Positions 42,827 through 52,227 of a stretch of DNA of 64,000 bases are shown here, one piece after another (the first letter of the stretch is position 1; each line of letters begins with the position of its first letter). Made by a program: the position numbers and the translations under genes. The notes under the pieces are model-generated. The model worked only from the letters and a program-made list of their open reading frames with translations, ran no database searches and was not told the origin of the DNA. Source of the stretch: Moniliella sp. 'wahieum' (taxonomy: Eukaryota > Basidiomycota > Moniliellomycetes > Moniliellales > Moniliellaceae); assembly GCA_003971905.1 (NCBI GenBank), contig RSEE01000066.1, forward strand, positions 333,583-397,582, read 5' to 3'.

Positions 42827-44805
42827 CGGAAAGACCTACACCCGCCGCCCCCTGCTTGCTACGACCGCCGCGTCCCCCGCCGCGGCCGGCCGCAGCGGGG
42901 TGGCCGACGAGAACACACCCCATTCCACCACACAAACCCACCGCCGACGTCAAGCCCCCGGCCAAATCCACCACCCGTGCCCCGACCAGACCATTGCTCG
43001 AGCGCAATCCCAACTCCTCCCTCTCTTCCCCACTGCCCCCATCCGACAAGCCCATGCCCCAACAGCCGCCCCTCGTACAGGACGCCCCCGTCCCTCAATC
43101 CCGCCCTAAACGACGTACCACTCTCAAGCACATCAACTACGCCGAGCCCACCGAAAAGGACATCCCTTTCCGCCCCAGCCGCAGCCGCCGTTCGGTCGCT
43201 CCTAATGCCTCGACTGTGGACCCAGGGATAACAGGATCTACGCAGCAGCAATCCAAGCCATGCCCCCAGCCCGCCGCCGCCCCTTCCTCTGCCAAGGATT
43301 GCGCCAGGAGGACAAGCTCGCGCGCACGTTCTACCTCCCTCACTGCCTTTTCCCGAACGCCCCAATTATCTCAACCCCAGTCTGAAGCACCCAAGACCGA
43401 GTCTCTCAATGCAGAAATGTCCCGGCTCCACTTAACCGACCGCCAGCCAGCCCCGGGCCCACCCTCACACCCCCACTCAGAATCTCGTACCAAGACCCGT
43501 TCCCCTCCCCCGAGCAGCTCATTCCGTTGCTCAAGACGTGCGGCCAAGCGCGTGTCTTGGACTTTACCCGCTACGTTGCTGGATTTGACATGGAGATTGT
43601 TAAGATTGGCGAGGCGAGTTACTCGGAGGTTTTTGCCACGGTTCAACGTGGCCAATTGCGAACAGTGCTCAAGGTGATTCCGCTCCACTTTCCTGCTGCC
43701 TTGAAGAAAGGTAACTCGGACCAAGCCCTGCCAGAACAAACCAAGTTGGAAGATGCATTGCGGGAAGTCAAGGTGACCAACCTGCTCAATATGGTTCAAC
43801 CCTTGGGACCCCACTACTTCTCTCCCCACTCCAAGCCGATCCAGATCCCAACAGGCCACTTTGTTGATTTGCTCGGTGCTCGCGTGGTTCGGGGTGCCTA
43901 CCCGGCTACATTGATGGACTGTTGGTATCAATACCAAGCGACCAACGAAGAAGAAGCTCTTAATCTCTCTCCACGTACGTTGTTGTTGTCCCCGTTGCGG
44001 TAGCCAACGCCTGTTGTACTATAAGTGTGCGGATCCTCACCCGCCTGACCTTGACTGGCTTACTACAGAGTTGTTTGGATCGGACCAACACTACCTCGTC
44101 CTCGAGCTGGTGCATGGCGGCACAGACTTGGAGCACCACCCTCACCTCGTGGCTCGAAGCAGCCTCGATCTTTTGGCAAGTCGTCCGCCTCCTTGCCTCG
44201 GCCGAGGTGCAGATGGAGTTTGAACACCGTGACTTGCACTGGGGCAATTTGCTCGTCCGTTCCCAGGGCCCGCGAGGTGAAGGCAAACGCGGAGTGTTTC
44301 TGCCTCTCCTGCCTCCCCTGCCAAGACGCCCACCACCGTGTGGGAGGCAAGTGATCCTGCCTGGGCCGGAGTGGAAGTAACCATCATTGACTTTACCCTT
44401 TCGCGGTTACGCGACCCGACCCTGCCCGAAGCCCCCATCCTCTTTTCTGACTTGTCCGGCGACCCAGACCTGTTTGTCGGACAAGGCGACGAGCAATTTA
44501 GTGTGTACCGTCAAATGCGCAAGGTGACCGGCGACCAATGGCAGCGCCACACCCCGTCCACTTCGGTGTTGTGGCTGCAATATTTGCTACAAAAGTTGTT
44601 GCGCGCCAAGGGCTTGACCAAGCCCAATGTGGCCGACAAGGATAACCACTATGCCTACCGGTTGCTCAGCGTTGCCCAACTCTTTCTCCACAAACGCCCA
44701 CACCAATTGGACTCGGCGGTAGCAGTGTTGCACTGGGCCGCTTCCCCTCGGCTCTTCGCGACGCTGTACGAACCCCAAGCCAAACGGGAACCGCGCACCC
44801 AATGA
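42810..44805 (+). CDS. haspin-family atypical protein kinase
   Basis: The N-terminal 230 residues are disordered and basic (TKTRSPPPSSSF near the end). The kinase lobe begins around 43560: VLDFTRYVAGFDMEIVKIGE then ASYSEVFATVQRG (degenerate Gly loop), TVLKVIPLHF (Lys) and DALREVKVTNLLN. After an intron (donor GTACGT at 43975, acceptor TATAAG about 44025) come HYLVLELVHGGTDLE, EHRDLHWGNLLV (HRD catalytic loop), VTIIDFTLSRL (DFT in place of DFG, as usual in haspins), FVGQGDEQFSVYRQM and the C-terminal helices. This is the haspin fold. Known haspins phosphorylate histone H3 Thr3 at centromeres and in fungi also affect polarity. Frame changes occur near 42890, 43520, 44140 and 44290. Confidence 0.85.
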
Positions 44806-45482
44806 GAGCAGCGTAGGTTGAATGTTGAGGCACGAACCATGCGTAGGCTCATGCACTGTGAATCGGATGACACGTCGGACACTCAAACTTACGTGTTCTG
44901 TAAAGGGGGGAGAGAGGATGAACTGTCGATTGTGCCAAACGAGCGCGGCAGTGGAGGAAGGTCGTACAGACGAGCTTGTTGAGCTCTGGGTCCGGGCCCC
45001 TCGGCCTCTACTAGGAAGAGGGCCCCTGGGAGGAAGGGGGGTTGACGAGGCAGCCCCGATGCGGGATAGGATCGATAAGAGTGCTGCTTTTCACATGTAA
45101 GTAGGCGGACCCAAACCAAACGTATGTGGCAGGAGCGAGCCTAAAAGCAAAAGTATGCACCTCTTCTCCTCGCGTATTATTGTTGCCCTTACAACTAAGC
45201 GAACAAGGTGGTGAAAAGGGGCATACGGAGGCAACCGGCTGAGAGGTTGTATGGAACACCACATTTAAGGCATCATTGAGCATCGACCACCCCGGTCCGA
45301 ATGGCAGGGACGGACAAGGGGTAGGGTCCCCACGCAGGCACCAGGGAATCCATCTTCTGTCCAATGCATTATTTCGATCATTGGCGGTCGCGCCACAACA
45401 TAGCATCAGCTGTCGCCGGAGGTCCGATGCCAGCCGACCTATTATACTTTTGTGGCCACACAGGGGAGAGATTGCAGCCCCA

Positions 45483-45517
<35 letters not shown>

Positions 45518-45579
45518 ATAGTCGTCACCTGCAAGTTCTTCAGTGCCTTCATCCCCATTGGCCTCCGCCATACCCCACT
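44806..45579. other. intergenic region with a CCACCG repeat before membrane protein C
   Basis: No gene. A CCACCG/CACCAC repeat (45481-45516) lies about 65-100 bp before the start codon of membrane protein C, much like the hexamer tract before IWR1. Confidence 0.45.
45481..45516. repeat. CCACCG microsatellite in a 5' leader
   Basis: Six CCACC(G/A) units in the presumed 5' UTR of membrane protein C. Confidence 0.75.
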
Positions 45580-46992
45580 ATGACCTTCCACGCCGGCATT
45601 CTGGCTCTGCGGCAGGAATTGCCACCATCGCAGCCGCTTGGCAGCACCGGCGCCATTGACACTCCATCTGCCGCATCCCAGGCCCCGCTTCCGAGCGCAT
45701 CAGCAGCAGGGCCGGTGGTCAACCCAGCGACTGGGCGCAACGCCTTTGCATCACCCACCGCGCCCGCCACAACAGGGCCGGCGGGCATGCCGCAGTTGAC
45801 GGCGACGAGTGAACCTTCAGGTGGAGCAGCCAGCTCCGCGTTATCGTTATTGTCCGAGTATACCCTACTCTCATCGTACAGCGACCTGGCTTCCATGGAA
45901 TCAGCTCTTGGTGGCAGCGGTTTCCCTTCCAACGCAATCGCATCATCTTTGTCACAGGCTCTGTCCAGCTCAGCGTTATCGCCCACTTCCATGGCCTCTG
46001 CCGTGTCTCCATTGACCAGTAGTACTACCCCTACCGTTTTGTTCAGCTCGACCGGCGCATCATCTACCTACACTACCTTGCCCAACTCGATTAGCACCAC
46101 AGTCACGAGAACCGCTTCGTCTTACCCCACTTCAACTACGAGCGCCTCGTCCGGTACACACTCCTCTAATTCGTCCGCATCCTCCTCGGCCACCACACAC
46201 CCACACCGGGATTCGAACCATGCAGGTGCGTTCCGACCTTATATGCATACCGACCCATGTTTTTTGCTTCCCTTCTCCATGATACTAACCGCTCCTGCTT
46301 TGATAGCTTCCATCGTTGGTGGCATTATCGGCGGCATTGTGGGCCTCATTGTGCTGTTTTTGGTTGCGTGTCTTCTGCTCCGGCGCAAGCGCAATCGGGC
46401 CCGCCAAACTGGTTGGCTTCCTTTCCACGGCACACAAGGTCAACCGGAAACCACTACTCGGTACGATCCGGGTACAGATAGTGAGGATGTTGCTGCTGGA
46501 TACATTATTGGCGCGAGCACAAGGCGTGCAAGTCGTGAAGTGCTCCCCTCTTCCCATTGGGCTTCCGATGACAGACTGGCTGTGCCAATCCAGCCCCCGA
46601 CGGAGAACCCCTTTTGCGACCCGACGAACCTCGAGGGCGGACCCAACAGTGAAGCGGTGGTACCCATCGCGACGCAGCCGAAGCTCCTCGTTCCCGGATC
46701 GAACCAGTACCTGGGGGTGCCTGACATTGCACGTCACGCATCGCGATCTTCCGGCCGGGAATCGTTTACTTCCACAGTCTTGCCAGAAACCAGTGCAAGC
46801 CAGGTGCAGTCGGCCGAACCTTCTGGCGCTCCGTTCACCAGACCGATGCAAGACAACCCCTCCATCAAGACGCCCGCGCCTCCCGCCGCCATGGCTGCCC
46901 AAGCATACCCCACTTACCCCACTTACACCTATCCCTCTGGATCTTACACCAGGGAGGGAAACTCATACGCCCCAGTTCCCCACTTGCATTGA
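45580..46992 (+). CDS. Ser/Thr-rich single-pass membrane protein C (mucin-like, sensor-type)
   Basis: A complete reading frame without frame changes. MTFHAGILALRQELPPSQPL opens a roughly 215-residue ectodomain very rich in Ser, Thr and Ala (for example SSTTPTVLFSSTGASSTYTT). A predicted intron (46226-46306, 81 nt, with a TACTAAC branch and GATAG acceptor) removes a hydrophobic stretch. The spliced product goes from HPHRDSNHA to ASIVGGIIGGIVGLIVLFLV then ACLLLRRKRNRAR, one Gly-zipper membrane helix with a basic stop. The cytosolic tail (about 200 residues) contains NPFCDPTNLEGG and a Tyr/Pro-rich YPTYPTYTYPSGSY end. It resembles proteins A and B in layout and shares the short start MT-x-H with B. 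A surface sensor or adhesin-like role is plausible. No cysteine-rich domain or clear signal peptide is present. Confidence 0.62.
   Translation: MTFHAGILALRQELPPSQPLGSTGAIDTPSAASQAPLPSASAAGPVVNPATGRNAFASPTAPATTGPAGMPQLTATSEPSGGAASSALSLLSEYTLLSSYSDLASMESALGGSGFPSNAIASSLSQALSSSALSPTSMASAVSPLTSSTTPTVLFSSTGASSTYTTLPNSISTTVTRTASSYPTSTTSASSGTHSSNSSASSSATTHPHRDSNHAGAFRPYMHTDPCFLLPFSMILTAPALIASIVGGIIGGIVGLIVLFLVACLLLRRKRNRARQTGWLPFHGTQGQPETTTRYDPGTDSEDVAAGYIIGASTRRASREVLPSSHWASDDRLAVPIQPPTENPFCDPTNLEGGPNSEAVVPIATQPKLLVPGSNQYLGVPDIARHASRSSGRESFTSTVLPETSASQVQSAEPSGAPFTRPMQDNPSIKTPAPPAAMAAQAYPTYPTYTYPSGSYTREGNSYAPVPHLH
46226..46306 (+). other. 81-nt intron of membrane protein C that can be read through in frame
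   Basis: GTGCGT donor, perfect TACTAAC branch site and GATAG acceptor. The length is a multiple of three and the intron has no stop codon, so retention would insert 27 residues (hydrophobic, including CFLLPFSMIL) just before the membrane helix. Confidence 0.7.
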
Positions 46993-48960
46993 CTCTGAAC
47001 AATAGCCCACCCGGGTTGGACAATACGATACATTACGATGACTGTCACCACCTTGCATATAGCTTTCGTACTGTCCCCGCTCATACTCCCACAGAGTTTG
47101 TTCCAGTTCGTCAAATTGGACCCACTGCTGACGGTCGATCATCCCATCCGAGAGATTTTGACCCGCGCACGAACATACTCTTTTAGGGAAAGCTGGGGAT
47201 CAAAGTACCTTTTCTTTGAAAGTGACGGTCCTTGCGACACGCATACAAAAAGGAAAAACAGGAGCCACAGAGTCGGCCAACGTGCACTCCCGATGTGGAA
47301 CCAGAGCTATTGCCATCATGTACGCCTCGCCCCCCCGATCTTGGTCAGGGGCGTCTGCCTCTTCAAACAACTCAAGGCTTATATACGTGAGCTAGAGAAA
47401 AAAGGTATCGTCGCCAATGCCACTTTTCTCGTCGGTGGACGGTTTATATTGGACAATAGCACGCTCGTACAGGCCACGGATCTTGTTGCGGGAATGAATC
47501 GCCTCTGGGCAGGCTAACGCATCCCCCTGATCCCACGTGGACTCGTACACTCTCCTGCTCGAGTTGTTGAAAACCAGGTATCGAAGTCTGTGATGGACCA
47601 TAGTTGTATTACCCGGTTGGGCCAGCTGCTCCTCATGCTGGATTCTCCTCTTGTCCAACCCGGTATCTTCCTCTGGCATCTTGGAGATTGTCAAACTGTT
47701 TCTCAAACCGGTGGTATAGGAAGCATATACACACCTGTGGGCTCTTTTTTGGATTGCGACAGCCGTTCCAAGATATACTTTTCCCAGTAGCACAAAACTG
47801 TTGGGTGGGGGGTTGCCGCTTGCTTATTAGGCGGCCCAGGTGCAAGTTGAAAGTTGAACGTTGAAACCTCCAGCCAACGCCGCACTTTGCAATTTGAACG
47901 TTTAGGGGCGGTGGCGTCTGACATAAGCGGATTCTCCACGCTGGCCTCCACAGTTGGGTGCTGTGCAGCTGAGGTAAGCGGCGCGAAGATTTTTCCTTTT
48001 TCCAGCGCGCTTCGAGAAGCAATGCTTGTGGATGCAAACCACCACCTGTTTTCTTCTTTCCAGCTCAGCCCCCTCCCCCACCATCACCACCCCCATCCGC
48101 CCATCCCCGCTCCAGCCCCACATCTTGGGTAAGTCGCACGCTGCTCCTGATGCGGACATGATGCTTTTGGTTCGATTACATGACCGCCTTTTGCACGGCA
48201 ACATGGATACAACATTTTTCGCATTTATGCCTGATCCTCCTTACCCCAGCCCTACCGAGCTGTTTTGCTGACCAGCCCTGCGCTACGCTACCAGACTCGC
48301 GCCACGGCGGTGCATCCCTCTGGCCGACCGCTCCCTCGCCCTTCCTGGTTTCTGCCTCGGACACAACAAGACGTGAGTACCATCTTCCCACCCACTCTCT
48401 CTGATGAGTAACTTACACCATCTTTCGTTTGAGCCAAGGGCTATGATCCTCTTTTGATTAGTCTTCCTGACCCATCCACCTCCCCTGGCTTGTCTGGGCC
48501 CGAATGGAACAAAATCAGAATGCTGACCATTGCTCTTGTTGGTTGCACAGCCTTTTCTGTCCCGAGTTGCTTGCTACACGCGCGCTCTCACAGCGAATCT
48601 ACACTGGTACGTCCCTCTTTCCTTTGCCCTCCTTCTGGCGTACCACCCGCCTGTTCGCCTCGCGCTTTTGGCGCGGCCCAACCATGGTACATAGTTGCGC
48701 AATTCATCACACTACACCTCATGTTCGTCTCGTGGTTTGTTATGGTAGCGTGTACGATTTCATCAGCTCCGCTACAGATGTAACGCGTAGCGCTGGTCTA
48801 TACATGCCGGGAGGGGCGGATGAGATCTGAGAGGATGTACAAGGGGGAACAGATGGCATGTTTTGGAAGGGGGTACAGACAACGCAAGGCCGCAGGAATT
48901 ACTAAGTAGGAAGAGTCGTCGAAGAACCAAGCCAAGGGCGGCCCACCTGAGGCTCAGGGC
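46993..48960. other. unassigned region with several good splice sites
   Basis: The left half (46993-47800) has two overlapping ORFs on opposite strands (47038-47517 plus, 47392-47793 minus), neither recognisable. From about 47830 the plus strand has a series of plausible donors (47974 GTAAGC, 48129 GTAAGT, 48373 GTGAGT, 48607 GTACGT) and acceptors (ending 48063, 48294, 48461, 48550) giving exons of about 60-90 nt. No protein family is recognisable in any frame combination, so this is either a multi-exon small gene or a spliced non-coding transcript. An AAGTTGAAAGTTGAACGTTG element lies at 47834-47853. Confidence 0.3.
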
Positions 48961-51553
48961 TCAGGGCCCTGTTCCCAATGCCGGTGGTTCCAACGACAGA
49001 GCGTGCTGCCACCCCTCGGGGAACAGGTCGGGGTCCTCGGCCGGGTTGGCCAGGCCTTGGGCCAAGACGGTTTGTTTGGCGCGTTTGGTGCTGGCCAGCT
49101 CGGCCTTCCATGCTTCCACGACGGCAGGCACCCGCGAGGGCGCATACGTGCGTGCAAACAGCGCTGCCTCGGCCGTGCGCTCGGCACCTTGCAGCAACGC
49201 AATGCACCCGTCCACGTCGCCCAATTGAAGCAGGGCCGAAAAGGCGACGTTGGTCAGCTGCTTTTCTTGCGCCAGCTCGGCAACGGTGCTCAGCAGCGCA
49301 CGGTCCCCCTTGGCCACCGCCAGCAACAAGCGCCGACACATCGCCCGCCTTGCTAAAGCATTCTTGCGCCAAGTTCAAGTCCCATTGGGCCAGCGCTTTG
49401 TCTCCCAGCGTGCGCCAGTGCGCCTCGCTGCCCGCCGCCGGCTCGGCACGCGCAATGTTGAGCGCCACCTCGAGTTGATTGAGGTTGATGGCCAATTCGA
49501 ACCGCTGGTCCGGATCTTGCGCCACCGACAGCGCCAGCTCCGTCTCGCCGTGCCCCTCGAGGAAGCGGGCTACGCGGTTGAGTTGGTCAGGAGGAATGTC
49601 GTGCAGCAGTTCGGCGGCTGCGTCCTTGTCGCCTTGGAGAATCAAGGTTTGGTATTGGACCATGGCGAGCGACAAGGCATAGCTGTAGATTGTCAGGTCT
49701 TTGCCCACCACGTACACGCGGCTGTGGGTGGGCAAGTAGCCCAGAATGTAAAGCTCGCTTCAGGAAGGAAGACAAGGAAGGAGGGAAGGAAGAAACGGTT
49801 AGTCTCAGAAAAAAAGAGAGAGGGACCAAGGCAAAAAGAGGACAAAAGGAAAGACGTACGTATCGGTATGACTGATTGTGTACGTTTGATCGCCGACGAG
49901 GTATTGAAGCTTGTTGTTGGTGGTGGTGTAGAGCAAGCACTCTTCCGTCCACTTGGCGGAGCGGACAGGATCGTTAACCTCGGCCACCACGTCCAAGCTG
50001 TCCTCCACCCCTTCGTCGCCCAGGTCGGCAGGGGTTTGCGCCGAGGCCAAGGCGGCCTCCAAGGCCATCGGGTTGTAGCGCAGCACGTAAAACGAGTCGT
50101 CACCAACGATGCTCACCAGCTCGCCCGAACGGGACCAAGCGACCTGCTTCGCCTCAACATCAATCCGCCGCACCAGCGCACCCGAATCCCAATCGTAAAA
50201 GCACACAAACCCATCCCCGACCACCGCCAACAGAGCCCCGCCGAAAACGGTGGTCACGGCATAGCCCAACGATAAGAACGCCTCGCGCTCTTTAAAGTTG
50301 CGGTACACCTTGACGCTTATCGTCCGTCTTGACCGCATACGTGGTCGAGTCGTGGGACCAGGCAAAGGCCGAGCCCGGACCAAACGCTTTGTTGCGCCAG
50401 GCCAACGCGGTGTAGACAACGTACTCGCCATCTCCGACGGCGGTGACGAAGCGGCCGTTGGGCGAATGGTGCAGCGCTTGTGCGTACGACTCCAAGTGGC
50501 CCAGTTCGCGCGTGGGCACAATGAGCGCCTGGCCATCCGATGCCGTCTCGTCCGCTAGCGCTCCCACGTTGGCACTGTGAATCTCGAGGTTCTTGGCATA
50601 GATCACCTTGCCTGCCTGGTCCATGCTCACCACCGGTTCCTCCTTACCCAGCTTGACCACGACCAGCCCATTGTCGTACCCAAGCGCCACGTCGTTGCTC
50701 GCCTTGCTCACCGCTGCGCACCAGCACCGCTCCAGACCATAGTCCAATAAACTTTCTGTCCGGTACGTCGTACTGTCCCACACCGCACCGTGCCATCTTC
50801 CGCGCCCGAAATGAGCACGGGAAGACTGGGATGGTAGATGGCAAAGGAGACGTTGAACGCATGGCCTTCGAGCGTCTGCACGCACGACTTGGTCAGGTAG
50901 TCCCACTTTGATCGTCTTGTCGTCCGAGCAGGTGATGAGGTAGGGCTTGTCGCTGCCAGGGTAGTAGTCGACGTAGTTGACCCCGCGCTCGTGCGCTTCG
51001 AGGGTATAGTTGGGCGTGGTGATGCCGCTCGGCCCGAGGCCGGCACCAATCGTCCACACCTTGACTGTGCGGTCGATCGAGGCCGAGGCAAAAGTGTTGG
51101 AGTCCTTGGGGTTGAACACAAGGTGCATAATGTAATGCGTGTGGCCCTCAAACGTCTGCACGTGCTTCCAGTTCTTGTCCCAGTCAAACAGCCGGATGGA
51201 CATGTCGTCGCTGCCGGTCAGGATAAAGGGCAGGGTGGGGTGCACGGCCAGGTGCGGATGTAGTCCGGGTGCGCCTCAAACTGCACCACCTTCTCCGACG
51301 TGTTGTAGTTGAACACGCGCAACTGGTGGTCATCTGCACCCGCCACAAACCAATGCTTGCGTGCGACGAACTTGGCCGTGCGCACCGGCACAGGCGCCAC
51401 ATCAAACGACTTGACCAGCGCACCCGTCGTGTAGTTGGTGATCTGCACCGTGCCATTGTACAGCGCAGCCAGGACCCAGGGCTCGGTCGGGTGGAAGTCG
51501 AGCGCCTTGACGCGGTCGGAGCGCGCGACAATGCGCCGGTTCAGCTCGAGCAT
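48961..51553 (-). CDS. SEC27: COPI coatomer beta-prime subunit
   Basis: The start is [20 protein letters not shown] at 51553. The N-terminal WD40 propeller follows: [90 protein letters not shown] and [12 protein letters not shown]. The second propeller and the alpha-solenoid include [49 protein letters not shown] and [20 protein letters not shown], all typical of COPB2/Sec27. An intron spans 49859-49758 (102 nt, GTACGT donor, CTGAAG acceptor). Beta-prime COP forms the outer COPI layer with alpha-COP and binds KKxx retrieval signals for Golgi-to-ER transport. Frame changes are clear near 51255, 50917, 50769, 50320 and 49345. The gene is essential in yeast, which argues that the changes are sequence errors. 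Confidence 0.92.
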
Positions 51554-52227
51554 GGCGGCAGAGCGAGCGGAGGTGGTCGCGCAGAGCCAACCGGCCCCGT
51601 CCCGTTGGCGTGGCCGGCCAGCTGGCCCAGCCGCCATGCCCCGCCCGAAGACGCGCTGACGTGGAGAGTGCTCGCGAGCCCCGACCCGACTGGCGGCGCG
51701 GGCAGGGGTAGGGTTGGTGCTTATGTCAGCACACGGCGCTTGGGCGCTTCGGTTCTGCCGGCCACGTGTTTGTGTGTGGTGGGTGGCAGTGGGTTGCGCG
51801 CTACCAAGGCTGCTGGTTGCTACGGGGTGCGGTTCAACTCAACGCTGCTCTTCCGAGCGGCAAGCGCAGATGATTTCGTGCTCTGTCGGCGTCCAGCGCC
51901 ACTGGCACCGCCCTGCGCCCGGGGCAGGGAGGGCCCGTAGGCACAGCAGGGGGCAGAGTGGGGTACGTCGGCTGGACGGTCCCGGGGGAATGTAATAACA
52001 CGTCGTGCGAGGACCGCCACAGCCACGAAAGCTCTCGTCGGGCCAACGTAGCCTAGCCGGTCGGGGGGCTTGTGCGCGCCCTCGAGCCAGCCAGGGCCAG
52101 ACGAGCGTTCGAAGGCGAGAGGGGGGCATATCCAGTCGTGGGGCATAGAAAGGCAGGCAACAATCAATCGGGCGCAGCCGACGCCGACCAGCCGGTTCGG
52201 GCTGGGTCGCTGCACCACGCGGCACGG
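51554..52227. other. intergenic region upstream of SEC27
   Basis: The SEC27 promoter and the 3' UTR of the next minus-strand gene. No gene, RNA or repeat recognised; GC-rich throughout. Confidence 0.45.

Noticed and set aside
46206-46222. GGTTCGAATCCCGG on the minus strand, a perfect tRNA T-arm
   Set aside because: It lies inside the coding sequence of membrane protein C (HPHRDSN), and no D-arm, anticodon arm or acceptor stem is found at the right distance.
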